DNA from: Burkholderia sp. BCC0322
GTDB lineage: Bacteria > Pseudomonadota > Gammaproteobacteria > Burkholderiales > Burkholderiaceae
Direction: 5' to 3'
Length of the DNA: 64,000 bases
NCBI RefSeq assembly: GCF_902833045.1
Contig: NZ_CADFDU010000001.1
Coordinates: 248,001 to 312,000, forward strand
The stretch's first letter is position 1. Each line of letters starts with the position of its first letter. Under the pieces are notes generated by a model. It did not search any database, was not told where the DNA came from, and saw nothing but the letters and a program-made list of their open reading frames with translations. The translations under genes were made by a program, and so were the position numbers. Shown here in pieces: positions 1 to 8,677 of this stretch.

Positions 1-750
1 GCGCACGCGATCGACGGCAACCTCGTCCGGCGCATGGGCGACCGCCATCGCGGCATCGGCTTCAACCAGCTCGCGGTCGTGTCGGACTGCGACGACGCGG
101 CGGCCCGCGTCGCGTTCTGGAACGCCGACGGCTCACCGCTCGACACCTGCGGCAGCGCGACACGCGGCGTCGCGTGGCGATTGATGCGGGAAACCGGCCT
201 GTCGTCGCTCGTGCTGCGGACTCCCCGCGGGTATCTCGTGTGCTCGACGGAGGCGAGCGGCCTCATCAGCGTCGAGATGGGCAAGCCGCTCACCGGCTGG
301 CGGGACGTGCCGCTCGCCGAGGCGCTCGACACCCTCGCGCTGCCGCTGCCCGGCGCACCGGCCGCGTGCAACATGGGCAATCCGCATTGCACGTTCTTCG
401 TCGACGATCTCCGCGCGATCGATGTCGCGGCGCTCGGCCCGGCCATCGAAACGCATTCGCTGTTTCCGCGGAAAACCAACGTGCATTTCGTTCAGGTCAT
501 CGATCGCACGCACATTCGCCTGCGCATCTGGGAGCGCGGCGGCGGCGTGCCGCTCGGTTCGGGATCGTGTTCGTGCGGGGCGGTGGTCAACGGCATCCGG
601 CGCGGGCTGCTCGACGCTACGGTACGGGTGGAATGCGACGGCGGCGACGTCACCGTTCAATGGGACGGCACTGACAGCGTGTTCCTGAGCGGGCCGGTCA
701 CGTTCGGGTTCGACGGGTTGTGGGTGGACGGGGAGGTGACGGCAAGCTGA
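1..750 (+). CDS. DapF-like epimerase/racemase (5' end outside window), second catalytic Cys replaced
   Basis: The reading frame is open from base 1, so the true start lies upstream; 249 residues are visible. The fold is that of diaminopimelate epimerase: an early RHRGIGFNQL segment matches the family's RHxGIGFDQL, the first catalytic loop reads NADGSPLDTCGS and the second follows WERGGG. In DapF the second loop is ACGxGAC and supplies the other catalytic cysteine; here it reads GSGSCSC, so a serine stands at that position and the nearest cysteines are shifted. The first catalytic cysteine is kept. I infer a PLP-independent racemase, epimerase or dehydratase acting on an amino acid other than diaminopimelate, rather than the housekeeping lysine enzyme. 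The neighbours do not name the substrate. Confidence 0.8.
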   Translation, partial: AHAIDGNLVRRMGDRHRGIGFNQLAVVSDCDDAAARVAFWNADGSPLDTCGSATRGVAWRLMRETGLSSLVLRTPRGYLVCSTEASGLISVEMGKPLTGWRDVPLAEALDTLALPLPGAPAACNMGNPHCTFFVDDLRAIDVAALGPAIETHSLFPRKTNVHFVQVIDRTHIRLRIWERGGGVPLGSGSCSCGAVVNGIRRGLLDATVRVECDGGDVTVQWDGTDSVFLSGPVTFGFDGLWVDGEVTAS

Positions 751-953
751 TCGCAGGCATTCGCGGTGCGGCGTGAATCACGATACCGATTCGCGCCGGA
801 TGCGCAGCGGCAATGCAGCCACATCGTCGTCGATCGTCAACGTGATCCGTTCGCCGCCATGACGTGGCGCCCGGCCTCCAACGATCGCGCCGACGCGCGG
901 GGCCATTCATCGCCCGCGGTCGGCGTGGCCCGGCACGTGCCGGGCCGCATGCA

Positions 954-1382
954 TCAGTGCTTGTCGTCGAGCTTCTTCGGCTTCGGCGGCGACGGCACCT
1001 TCGCGTACTGGAACGCGGGCGTCGCCTTCAGCGCATCCTTCGTCGCACCCGGCAGGTAGATGTTGCCGTTGCGCACGTCGAGCGACGCGATCGGCACCGC
1101 GACATCGTGCGCGGCCACGCCGAGGAAGCCGCCGGCCGACACGATCGCCGCCGACACCGAGCCGTCCGGTGCGACGATCAGGTCGCGCACGGTACCGACC
1201 TTCTGGTTGTCGTCGTTGTAGACGGCCTTGCCGAGCACGCTCTTCTTCACGCTCCAGCCTTCGAGCAGCGCCTGCGATTGCTCGACGGTCACGCTGATCG
1301 GCTGCGCGCCCGCGATCTGCGCGTGCGCGCTGACGCTCGATGCGAGGACGGTTGCTGCGATGAGGGTCTTGTAGAAAGCCAT
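954..1382 (-). CDS. Secreted PRC-barrel domain protein
   Basis: 142-residue protein. Residues 1-21 form a signal peptide (MAFYKTLIAATVLASSVSAHA), and the mature part holds a PRC-barrel-like stretch around residues 45-110 (SVLGKAVYNDDNQKVGTVRDLIV, then DVAVPIASLDV). The PRC-barrel is a small beta-barrel, known from photosynthetic reaction-centre H subunit and RimM, and is common in periplasmic proteins of unknown role. An in-frame start lies 35 codons upstream, but the chosen ATG starts exactly at the signal peptide and has GGAG 11 bases before it. The C-terminus is proline and lysine rich (SPPKPKKLDDKH). The gene stands alone. A periplasmic location is inferred; the function is unknown. Confidence 0.72.
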   Translation of the reverse strand: MAFYKTLIAATVLASSVSAHAQIAGAQPISVTVEQSQALLEGWSVKKSVLGKAVYNDDNQKVGTVRDLIVAPDGSVSAAIVSAGGFLGVAAHDVAVPIASLDVRNGNIYLPGATKDALKATPAFQYAKVPSPPKPKKLDDKH

Positions 1383-1569
1383 GCTGTCATGTACTCCGGT
1401 GAATTGTTGTCGGTGTCGGCGGCCGGCCAAGCCGCCTCCATGCCTGCGCCGCGTGAAGCACCGCGGCTCGCGCACGACGCAGCGCACCGGCCCATGTTAG
1501 CGCCACTCGCGCAACGCTGCATCGGACGCGATGACGCAGCCCCGCCACGCTCGCCGCGCGACGGCGACA

Positions 1570-2538
1570 TTACGGACACCGCAACGAGTCGCGCACGCGG
1601 TCAAACTCCGGCAGGTAACGCGCGTAGTTTTCCTCGCGCGCGGTGTAGATCAGCGCACAGGTCTTCGTGTCGCCGGACGTCAGCACGGCCGCCTGGTGCA
1701 CGATTTCATCGTTGAACGCCCGCTTGTGCTCGCACGTCATTGCGGGCCGGCCCGCTATCGTGCCGTGCTCCGGGTGCGACCATGCGATCGCGCTGCCACC
1801 GTCCTTGAACGCATCGACCATCCCGTCACAGAAGCTCGACAGCGTGTCGTCGCTCTTGTCGCCGATGACGAACTCGATCCCCGCCGACATCAGCCCGAAC
1901 CTGAAACGCCGGATCCGGTAGGTCGCGTCGCCGCGATCCTCCGGCTGGTTCGCGACCCGCCATCCTGCCGGCAGATGCAGCTCCGCCGGCGCCGGATAGT
2001 CGCGCACGAGCCGCAGGTCGTTGTCGAAGTTCAACACGCTCGCGACACCCAGCGCCACGATCACCACGGCAATCGACAGCCAGACGCCGAGCAGCGTCAG
2101 CAGGCCGATGCCCGCCGCACGCCAGTTCGATTGCAGTGCGCCGCCGGCGGCCCGATGCGCGTCCACGGCCGCGCGTTGCGCGTGCCGTGCGTGGAAAATC
2201 GTCCCGGCGAGACCGGCAATGACGACCGCATGCACGAGCGCGTGCGGCACCACCGCGGTTTCCGGTATCGCCACCGCCGCGTACAGCACGATCGACACGA
2301 GCGTGACGAGTGCCGTGACGAGAATCTGCCGCCGTGCGAGCGCGCGGTGGCCGAGACGCCGCGCGTTCGCCGCGAGCAGGATGCCGCCGGCGAGCGGCGA
2401 GCCGAGAAATGCCGCCCAGCCGACGCCCGCCATCGTGTACAGCTTGCCGGGCGGGATCGGCGCCGTCGATGCCGTCATGCCGGAAGCAGCGGGTTCGCCC
2501 GGCATGGCCGGTGCGCCGCCGGACGGGACATCGCTCAT
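1570..2538 (-). CDS. Membrane protein of unknown function downstream of aroG
   Basis: 322 residues. A Gly/Pro/Ala-rich start is followed by hydrophobic segments near residues 37-57 (GVGWAAFLGSPLAGGILLAA), 73-93, 98-115 and 143-168, which suggests three or four membrane helices. The C-terminal half, about residues 175-322, is soluble and contains several cysteines (SSFCDG, MTCEHK, TKTCAL). It starts 16 bases after the aroG stop on the same strand, so the two are probably cotranscribed, although nothing in the sequence links it to aromatic amino-acid synthesis. I do not recognise the family beyond a general membrane-anchored extracytoplasmic domain. Confidence 0.6.
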   Translation of the reverse strand: MSDVPSGGAPAMPGEPAASGMTASTAPIPPGKLYTMAGVGWAAFLGSPLAGGILLAANARRLGHRALARRQILVTALVTLVSIVLYAAVAIPETAVVPHALVHAVVIAGLAGTIFHARHAQRAAVDAHRAAGGALQSNWRAAGIGLLTLLGVWLSIAVVIVALGVASVLNFDNDLRLVRDYPAPAELHLPAGWRVANQPEDRGDATYRIRRFRFGLMSAGIEFVIGDKSDDTLSSFCDGMVDAFKDGGSAIAWSHPEHGTIAGRPAMTCEHKRAFNDEIVHQAAVLTSGDTKTCALIYTAREENYARYLPEFDRVRDSLRCP

Positions 2539-2554
2539 GTCGGCATCGCCTGCG

Positions 2555-3685
2555 TCACGCGCTGCGCGACTGCGCGCGTCGTTGCCGCACGGCGTCGGCC
2601 AGCACGTCGAGCACCGGTTCCGTCTGCGTCCAGCTCAGGCATGCATCCGTGATCGATACGCCGTACTTCAGCGGCACGCCCGGCTTCAGGTCCTGGCGCC
2701 CGGCCTCGAGATGGCTCTCGACCATCACGCCGACGATTCGCTGCTCGCCCTGCGACAGTTGCCGCGCGAGATCCTGCGCAACGTCGATCTGACGATCGTG
2801 CGACTTGTTCGAGTTCGCATGCGAGCAGTCGACCATCACCTGCTCGCGCAAGCCGGCCTTGCGCAGCACCGCGCAGCTCGCCTCGACATGTTCGGCGTCG
2901 TAGTTCGGGCCGTTCTTGCCGCCGCGCAGGATCACGTGCGCGTCGTCGTTGCCGCGCGTCTCGAAGATCGCGGCCATCCCCATCTTCGTCATCCCCATGA
3001 ACGCATGGCTCGCCGCCGCGGCAACGATCGCGTCGGACGCGACCTGCACGCCGCCGTCGGTGCCGTTCTTGAAGCCGATCGGGCAGCTCAGGCCCGACGC
3101 GAGCTGGCGATGGCTCTGGCTCTCGGTCGTGCGCGCGCCGATCGCACCCCACGCGATCAGGTCGGCGATGTACTGCGGGCTCAGCAGGTCGAGGAATTCG
3201 GTCGACGCCGGCAGGCCCAGCGCATTGATGTCGAGCAGCAATTGCCGCGCGGCGCGCAGCCCTTCGTTGATGCGGAAGCTGCCGTCGAGACGCGGATCGT
3301 TGATGTAGCCCTTCCAGCCGACCGTCGTGCGCGGCTTCTCGAAGTAGACGCGCATCGTGATCAGCAGGTCGTCCTGCAGCGCATCGGCGGCCGCCTTCAG
3401 GCGGCGCGCGTAATCGAGCGCCTGGTCGTGATCGTGGATCGAGCACGGGCCGACGACAAGCAGCAGCCGGTCGTCACGGCCGTGCAGGATGTCGCCGATT
3501 GCGCGGCGCGTATCCTCGACGAGCGTCTGCGTGGCGGGCGGCACCGGCAATTCGTCCAGCAGCAGCGCCGGCGAGATCAGCGGGCGCACGGCGCCGATGC
3601 GGACGTCGTCGATGCGCGTGGTGTCCTGCGTCGCGTCGGCGCTGCCTACCTCGCGATCGTGGGAAGGATTGTCGAGGTTCTGCAT
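2555..3685 (-). CDS. aroG: 3-deoxy-7-phosphoheptulonate (DAHP) synthase, type I, AroG/F/H class
   Basis: 376 residues, slightly longer than E. coli AroG. Condenses phosphoenolpyruvate with erythrose 4-phosphate, the first step of the shikimate pathway, in the cytoplasm. Family motifs are intact: GPCSIHD (79-85, metal/substrate Cys), KPRTTVGWKG (117-126), GARTTESQ (183-190), GFKNGTDGG (about 204-212), DCSHAN (285-290) and ESHLEAG near residue 325. The 40-residue N-terminal extension corresponds to the part that carries feedback-regulatory contacts in this class; which aromatic amino acid inhibits it cannot be read from the sequence. The start has GGAG seven bases upstream. It heads a two-gene unit with the downstream membrane protein. 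Confidence 0.95.
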   Translation of the reverse strand: MQNLDNPSHDREVGSADATQDTTRIDDVRIGAVRPLISPALLLDELPVPPATQTLVEDTRRAIGDILHGRDDRLLLVVGPCSIHDHDQALDYARRLKAAADALQDDLLITMRVYFEKPRTTVGWKGYINDPRLDGSFRINEGLRAARQLLLDINALGLPASTEFLDLLSPQYIADLIAWGAIGARTTESQSHRQLASGLSCPIGFKNGTDGGVQVASDAIVAAAASHAFMGMTKMGMAAIFETRGNDDAHVILRGGKNGPNYDAEHVEASCAVLRKAGLREQVMVDCSHANSNKSHDRQIDVAQDLARQLSQGEQRIVGVMVESHLEAGRQDLKPGVPLKYGVSITDACLSWTQTEPVLDVLADAVRQRRAQSRSA

Positions 3686-3818
3686 GGTGATTCTCCGGGG
3701 GACGTCTGGAATGATGGGCAGGCTCGATTATGGCACCCGGGCGGGACGGCGGCGGATTGCGGCGGGGGAGCGGGTGCGGCTGCATGGCGGCAGCGCGACG
3801 GAGATCAAAAGGCGAAAG

Positions 3819-3843
3819 AAAAAAGCGACCCGCGCAGGGTCGC
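3819..3843 (-). terminator. Rho-independent terminator for the secreted lipase gene
   Basis: On the minus strand a GCGACCC / GGGTCGC stem (7 bp, 5-base loop) is followed directly by six T residues. It begins about 40 bases after the lipase stop codon, the expected place for an intrinsic terminator of that gene. Confidence 0.8.
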
Positions 3844-3883
3844 CCGGTCATGCGCCGCATCGCACGGCGCGGCGGCGCGGCGG

Positions 3884-5200
3884 CTAGTGCGGCGTTTCGG
3901 GCGCCAGCGAATTGCTCGGCAGCAGCGACGTCAGCCAGCAATTGCTCGGCGCGGCTTTCCCGTTGAAACGGTCGTAGAGCCACGGCAGCATGCCGGCCAC
4001 CCACGGCACGATCGCGCCCGCATGTTCGAGCGGATACTCGTTGTACGTGACCGGCGTGCCGCTCGCGCAGAACTTCTGCGCCAGTGCGCGCACGTCGTAC
4101 GCCATCATCACGCCGTCGCCCACCTGGCTGCTGAACGTGCCATCCAGCGCGCCCGCCGTGCCCTGGCCGATGAACATCGGGATCGTCGGCGATGCGGCCA
4201 GCCCCGCATTCACCTTGTTCGCATACGTCACGTACACGGGAATGCTGTTGATGTCGTTCGCGTATTGCGGCTTGAACAGCGTGCCCCAGCGCAGCCCCGT
4301 GTACTTCGGCAGGATGTACGCGAGCGACTGGCTCTGGATGTCCTTGAACACGGCAACGCCGGTATCGCTGAGATAGGGTGTGAGGTCGAAGCCGTAGCCG
4401 CGCGACAGCCCGGCCAGCGCGGCCGCGGCTACGCCGCCCCAGACGATGCTGCCGTCGACGTAGCGCAGGTTGTGCGCGGGGTCGACCAGCACGCCGCCTT
4501 CCGCCGCGCCGACGAGCTGCCTGTTGATCTCGGGCGCATAGCTCGGCGCGAGCTGCGCGGCCCAGTTCGTCGCGATCGCACCGCCGGAATAGCCGATCAT
4601 CGCCACCTTGCTCGACGGGTTCAGGCCGGTCGACGCCGTATTGAGCGCTGCGCGAATCGAGTCGAGCGTGGTCATCCCGTACTCGGGGCCGGCAGCGAAG
4701 TCGGCGCTCTGGCCTTCCGTATCGGGCACGATGATGTTGTAGCCGAGCAGCAGCAGCGTCGACAGCGGAATCGATTCCGCGCTGTAGAGCAGCGTGCCGA
4801 TGTTGATGACCTTCGTGACGTCGCGGTCGCCGGCGATCACCTGCGACGGCTCGTCGTACGGGTTCAGCGAATCGTAGGCCGACTGGTACGAGATCGCCCG
4901 GCCGTTGCTGACCGGGCTCCGGATCACGGACGTCACGTTGACGACCGGCTGGTTCAGCGCGTTATGGGTGCGATACAGCAACTGCTGCGCGGTCAGCGCG
5001 GTGGGAATGCCGGCCACGTGATAGGTGACGCTGCGCGTCTTGAGCACCGTGCCCGGTGGAATCGATGCCAGCGGCGTCGTACCGGTGTACGTGTAGAACG
5101 GGTCGGACACGGTCGGCGCGGCGGCGCTGGCCGGCGGTGCGGCGACGGCCAGCGCGGCGGACACGGCCGCCGCGGCCATCATGAAACGTCTGGAGGACAT
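3884..5200 (-). CDS. Secreted lipase of the LIP (secretory lipase) family
   Basis: 438 residues. The N-terminus (MSSRRFMMAAAAVSAALAVAAPPASA) is a signal peptide with cleavage near residue 27. The fold is an alpha/beta-hydrolase with the nucleophile elbow GYSGG (Ser205); the surrounding text (VPDTEGQSADF about 158-168, RAALNTASTGL before the elbow, and a late EYPLEHAGAI with the probable catalytic His) follows the secretory lipase family known from Candida and actinobacteria. It should hydrolyse acyl esters outside the cell. Two cysteines near the C-terminus could form a disulfide. There is no foldase (lif) gene beside it, unlike the classical Burkholderia LipA/LipB pair. The start has no good Shine-Dalgarno. 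A terminator follows the gene, so it is a single-gene unit. Confidence 0.82.
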   Translation of the reverse strand: MSSRRFMMAAAAVSAALAVAAPPASAAAPTVSDPFYTYTGTTPLASIPPGTVLKTRSVTYHVAGIPTALTAQQLLYRTHNALNQPVVNVTSVIRSPVSNGRAISYQSAYDSLNPYDEPSQVIAGDRDVTKVINIGTLLYSAESIPLSTLLLLGYNIIVPDTEGQSADFAAGPEYGMTTLDSIRAALNTASTGLNPSSKVAMIGYSGGAIATNWAAQLAPSYAPEINRQLVGAAEGGVLVDPAHNLRYVDGSIVWGGVAAAALAGLSRGYGFDLTPYLSDTGVAVFKDIQSQSLAYILPKYTGLRWGTLFKPQYANDINSIPVYVTYANKVNAGLAASPTIPMFIGQGTAGALDGTFSSQVGDGVMMAYDVRALAQKFCASGTPVTYNEYPLEHAGAIVPWVAGMLPWLYDRFNGKAAPSNCWLTSLLPSNSLAPETPH

Positions 5201-5607
5201 GGTTGGGGGCCCCTGGGATAACCTGCTTGCATCGAAGGAAGTCCGGCGGTGTTACAGACCATCATGCGTACCGCTTCAAAACCGTTTCCGAGCCATCGAC
5301 TGTCTCCTGTGAATGAGTAATCCGGCTTGTTCTGAATCTGTCGTTTTAGTAGGAGTACAAACCGCATTCATTGAAGCACAACGCGCGCGCACCCGATGGG
5401 CGTTTTCCATTGTTTGAAGGTAAACGTCTAAACCGCCGCCGCGTGATGCGAGGCGCACCGGCCGTTCGGCCGACTGTCCGTGTTCTGTCGAAGTGCCGTA
5501 CGATCACGGCTGTCCGGTACCGAAGGCCGCATCGTGCGATGCCGGCCGCGCCGTGCACCGCTTGCCTGTAACCGATCGCCCCTCCCCTGCCCAACCGACT
5601 CGCCACG
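5201..5607. other. Intergenic region between lipase and the next operon
   Basis: 407 bases separating two divergent genes. It is less GC-rich than its surroundings (for example TTTTAGTAGGAG near 5344) and must hold both promoters, but I cannot point to convincing -35/-10 pairs. The short open frames in it lack credible start signals or protein-like composition. Confidence 0.4.
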
Positions 5608-6162
5608 ATGACCGTCTCCGAACTGCTCCGCGCCATCCGCCAACCGTATGCCGACCTGCTCGCGAAAGCGGCCGCACAACCGGCCGTGATCGTCGAACCG
5701 GCCTACCGGCGTGCCGACGGTACGCTCGCCGCCGAAGGGCCGCTCGCGTTGCCGTGCCGGGCCGACATCATCGCAACCGAAGGCGAATCGGCCGGCCAGC
5801 CGGCGAGGGTCGATTCCGCCACGCAGCTGGCGTTCGAGCCGCTGGCGTTCGACCTCGAAACAGCAGCCGTGTCGATTCGCCCGTTCGTGTGGGACTGGGC
5901 CGCGATCGAGGCCGGCGGTCTAGCCGAAAGCGCGGCCGTCGAAGCGTTCAAGACGTGGTTCTTTGCGTGGTTCGATGTCGACGACGAAAACACGCCGGCC
6001 GAAGATGGCCTGCACGGGATCGTTCACTACCTGTCGGAACCGGTTCGCACCGAACAGGGGTGGCGCGTCGATACGGATCTCGGCTCCGCGCCCGAGACGG
6101 CCGTCGAGGATCTGCTGTTCCGGCTCGTCGATGCGGGCGCCACGCGGATCGTGCTCGGATAA
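5608..6162 (+). CDS. Hypothetical cytoplasmic protein
   Basis: 184 residues, acidic, with no signal peptide or membrane segment. It contains a Trp/Phe-rich centre (FVWDWAAIEAGG, FKTWFFAWFDVDDEN, about residues 100-135) and a C-terminal ETAVEDLLFRLVDAGATRIVLG helix-strand. I do not recognise a family. The stop codon TAA overlaps a possible ATG of the next frame (TAATG), and the following genes also overlap, so the three probably form one transcript. The Shine-Dalgarno before the start is weak. Confidence 0.6.
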   Translation: MTVSELLRAIRQPYADLLAKAAAQPAVIVEPAYRRADGTLAAEGPLALPCRADIIATEGESAGQPARVDSATQLAFEPLAFDLETAAVSIRPFVWDWAAIEAGGLAESAAVEAFKTWFFAWFDVDDENTPAEDGLHGIVHYLSEPVRTEQGWRVDTDLGSAPETAVEDLLFRLVDAGATRIVLG

Positions 6163-6191
6163 TGCCGTACTTCATTCCTCACCGGCCCATC

Positions 6192-6614
6192 ATGAAAACA
6201 ACCTTTGCCGCCCTGATGCTCTGCGCGTCGCTGCCCGCGTTCGCCACGGTCTCCACCGAGGTGTACTGCTTCAAATCGGACGGCGACAAACCCGTGCGCT
6301 TCGAGATGCGCACCTACTACGACGACGCCGTCAATTGGTCAGGCGGCATGGTCCGCTATGCGAAAGCAAAAACGGCGCTGCCGCTGGTGGTCGAGCACGT
6401 GGACGAGGAAGTGCTCGCCGAGGGCCGACCGCACCAGTTCACGACGACCTGGGTCGAGATGGTCGACGGCAGGATCAATGGGCGGTACGAGATGACGTCG
6501 CAGGGCGCGATGATCTATTCGATGACCTATACCAGCGCGCGCACCGGCAAGCAGACCGCGTTCGGCAGGGCACTGGACGTCGACGCGTCCGAACAGACCG
6601 GGTGCCGCTGGTGA
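6192..6614 (+). CDS. Small secreted hypothetical protein
   Basis: 140 residues. MKTTFAALMLCASLPAFA is a clear signal peptide. The mature part is a beta-strand-rich domain (VYCFKSDGDKPVRFEMRTYYDD, TTWVEMVDGRINGRYEMTS) with cysteines near both ends, possibly a disulfide. The start is placed at the signal peptide; an alternative ATG at 6162 overlaps the previous stop and would add ten residues in front of it. The gene ends TGATG, its stop overlapping the start of the next gene by one base, which suggests translational coupling. Function unknown. Confidence 0.65.
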   Translation: MKTTFAALMLCASLPAFATVSTEVYCFKSDGDKPVRFEMRTYYDDAVNWSGGMVRYAKAKTALPLVVEHVDEEVLAEGRPHQFTTTWVEMVDGRINGRYEMTSQGAMIYSMTYTSARTGKQTAFGRALDVDASEQTGCRW

Positions 6615-7879
6615 TGCGCCCGCTGATCAGGATGATGCTCGCGCTGATCGCGCTGCGCGCGGGCTTCGCGGATGCCGCGCCGCGCACGGTCTACGAAGGA
6701 ACGCTGCAAGGCGCCGGCGCCGTCGTGATGGAACTCGACGATCGCCCGGCTGCGGATGGTTCGATCTCGGGCCGCTACTTCTATGCGCAGTACGGCGTCG
6801 ATATTCCACTGCACGGTACGCCCGCGGAATTGATCGAACCGGTCGTGCGAACGCAGTTGCCGGACGATGCGCGCGTTCCATTGGGATTCAACGAGCAAGC
6901 CAATTTCGATCATGCCGCCGCCACCTGGCAGGGCACGCGGGACAAGGCCGGCTATCGCGGCCGATGGACCGACGCGCGCACCGGCAAGACGCGCAATTTC
7001 GCGCTGCGGCGCATCGCCGAATACGATCCCGACGCGGTTGCGCCCGGCTCCGTCGAAGCGATCACCAACCGCATCGCCGGCGGCGTCGGCAGCGGCATCG
7101 CAAGCGGCGTGGCCATCGACATGCGGCAGGCGCCCTATGCAACGCTGAAGCTCGCCGGGCACGCGCAGCCGGCCGGCCCCGAGATCGGAGACGGCACCGT
7201 CGCGTACCGGATGTGGCGCGATCCGCGCACGGAGCTCATGTATCCGCGCCTGAGCCGTCATCCCGATCCGGCGGTCATGGCGCGAGTCAACCGCTTGCTC
7301 GAGCAGCAGCACTGGCAGAAGAATCTCGCCGCGCTCGAATGCGCGTCGACCCGCTATACCGACGACGAGCCGGCGGCCGGTTCGCTCGGCGGCTACGACG
7401 ACGAACAGGTGACGGTCACGTGGCTGTCGCCTGCGGTACTCGGCATCGTGGAATCGGGCAGTACGTACTGCGGCGGCGCCCATCCGAACAATCACTACGA
7501 TCCGGTCACGTTCGACCTGCTGCGCGGCACGTACCTCGACTGGAATCGCGTGATCGATGCGACTACGGCAGGCAAGGATGGCGACCCGGCAACGAGCCCC
7601 GCACTGGTGAGTTTCATCACGCGGCTGCGCGATAAGGGCGAATCCGGCACTCGTGCGACGGATGGAAGCGGCGATTCGATCGCGTGCGCCGACGTGTTCC
7701 CGGAATATCTGGCGTTCGGGTTCGATGCACCCGGCAAGCTGTCGTTCAGCGTCTCCGGCATCGGGCACGCGATGGGTGCGTGCCTCGGGCCGCAACTCGA
7801 CGCTTCGTTTGCGGCGCTCGCGCCGATCCTGAAGCCGGGCGGTTCGCGCTATCTCGTACCGGGCGTCAAGCTGAAGTAA
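6614..7879 (+). CDS. Secreted protein with a DUF3298/RsiV-like C-terminal domain
   Basis: 421 residues. The N-terminus (MRPLIRMMLALIALRAGFADAAP) is a signal peptide. The C-terminal half has the layout of DUF3298/RsiV domains: a segment around STYCGGAHPNNHYD followed by VTFDLLRGTYLDWNRVI, that is the GG-x-HPN turn and a 'write the output, then set the level' strand pattern seen in RsiV anti-sigma proteins and periplasmic homologues. Cysteines flank this core. The first half is a separate beta-rich domain (VYEGTLQGAGAVVMELDDR). The start ATG overlaps the previous stop by one base. A periplasmic location is inferred and no enzyme activity can be named. Confidence 0.7.
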   Translation: MRPLIRMMLALIALRAGFADAAPRTVYEGTLQGAGAVVMELDDRPAADGSISGRYFYAQYGVDIPLHGTPAELIEPVVRTQLPDDARVPLGFNEQANFDHAAATWQGTRDKAGYRGRWTDARTGKTRNFALRRIAEYDPDAVAPGSVEAITNRIAGGVGSGIASGVAIDMRQAPYATLKLAGHAQPAGPEIGDGTVAYRMWRDPRTELMYPRLSRHPDPAVMARVNRLLEQQHWQKNLAALECASTRYTDDEPAAGSLGGYDDEQVTVTWLSPAVLGIVESGSTYCGGAHPNNHYDPVTFDLLRGTYLDWNRVIDATTAGKDGDPATSPALVSFITRLRDKGESGTRATDGSGDSIACADVFPEYLAFGFDAPGKLSFSVSGIGHAMGACLGPQLDASFAALAPILKPGGSRYLVPGVKLK

Positions 7880-7910
7880 CGAGGCGGTGCGTGCGATTTC
7901 CGCATCGCAC

Positions 7911-7941
7911 CCCGGCCCGGCCGCGTGGCGGCGGGGCCGGG
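7911..7941. terminator. GC-rich hairpin between convergent genes (weak candidate)
   Basis: CCCGGCC and GGCCGGG (7 bp) flank a 17-base loop between two convergent genes. There is no T-tract on either side, so a role in termination rests only on position. Confidence 0.3.
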
Positions 7942-7969
7942 CAATGCACACGCACCGCAGCCGCTTGTG

Positions 7970-8677
7970 TCAGGACGCGTCGCGTTGCGCGTCGACGTCG
8001 ATGCCCAGTTCGCTGGCCATCCGCTGAACCAGCGCACTTAGCCGCGCCACTTCGTCCGCGAGGCGCTTCTGTTCGGCCTTCAGCGCTTCGAATTCCGAAG
8101 GCGGAACGGAATCGGCGCCGCCGGCATCGGCGCTCGCGAAGTCGGCCATGTTCACTTCGCCGCACATCAGGTGCATCCAGCGGTTCTCGCGCGCCCCCGG
8201 CGCACGCGGCAGCCGGACGACGAGCGGTTGCGCGCGCGCCGCGAGCTCGTCGAGGAACGCCTCGACCGACGAAATATCCGCGAAACCGTGCAGGCGCGCG
8301 CTGTTCAGGCGCAGTTCGGCGGCCGTCTGCGGGCCGCGCAGCAGCAGGATCGTCAGCAGCGCGATCGCCTGGCTCGGGATGCCGAGCACGCGGTTCATGT
8401 TGTGCTCGAAACGCGGCACACGGCTGCTGCTGCCTTCCATCACGAGGCTCAGGTGCTTCAGCCCGTCGAGCGCGGTCGTGACTTCATCCTCGCTGACGTT
8501 CATCACCGGTGCGCGCGCGGTTTTCTGGTTGCAGCCCGCGGTCAGCGCGTTCAGCGATAGCGGATAGGTGTCCGGCACCGTGTGCTGTTTCTCGACGAGC
8601 ACACCGAGAATGCGGGCCTCGAGAGGCGTGAGTTCGCGAAGGGCGCGTGGCGTGGGCGTATCCGGCGTGGTGTTCAT
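7970..8677 (-). CDS. YceH-family protein (DUF480/UPF0502)
   Basis: 235 residues. It matches the YceH family: LTPLEARILGVLVEKQHTVPDTYPLSLNALTAGCNQKTAR at about residues 15-55, then two winged-helix domains and a C-terminal coiled-coil (EFEALKAEQKRLADEVARLSALVQRMASELG). The family is widespread in proteobacteria and its structures show tandem winged helices; its biological role is not established. A longer frame begins 50 codons upstream, but the chosen ATG fits the conserved family start. Single gene, minus strand. Confidence 0.88.
   Translation of the reverse strand: MNTTPDTPTPRALRELTPLEARILGVLVEKQHTVPDTYPLSLNALTAGCNQKTARAPVMNVSEDEVTTALDGLKHLSLVMEGSSSRVPRFEHNMNRVLGIPSQAIALLTILLLRGPQTAAELRLNSARLHGFADISSVEAFLDELAARAQPLVVRLPRAPGARENRWMHLMCGEVNMADFASADAGGADSVPPSEFEALKAEQKRLADEVARLSALVQRMASELGIDVDAQRDAS

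Noticed and set aside
2021-5221. A 1066-codon plus-strand open frame over aroG and the lipase
   Set aside because: Arg/Ala-rich shadow with no family features, opposite to two well-supported genes.
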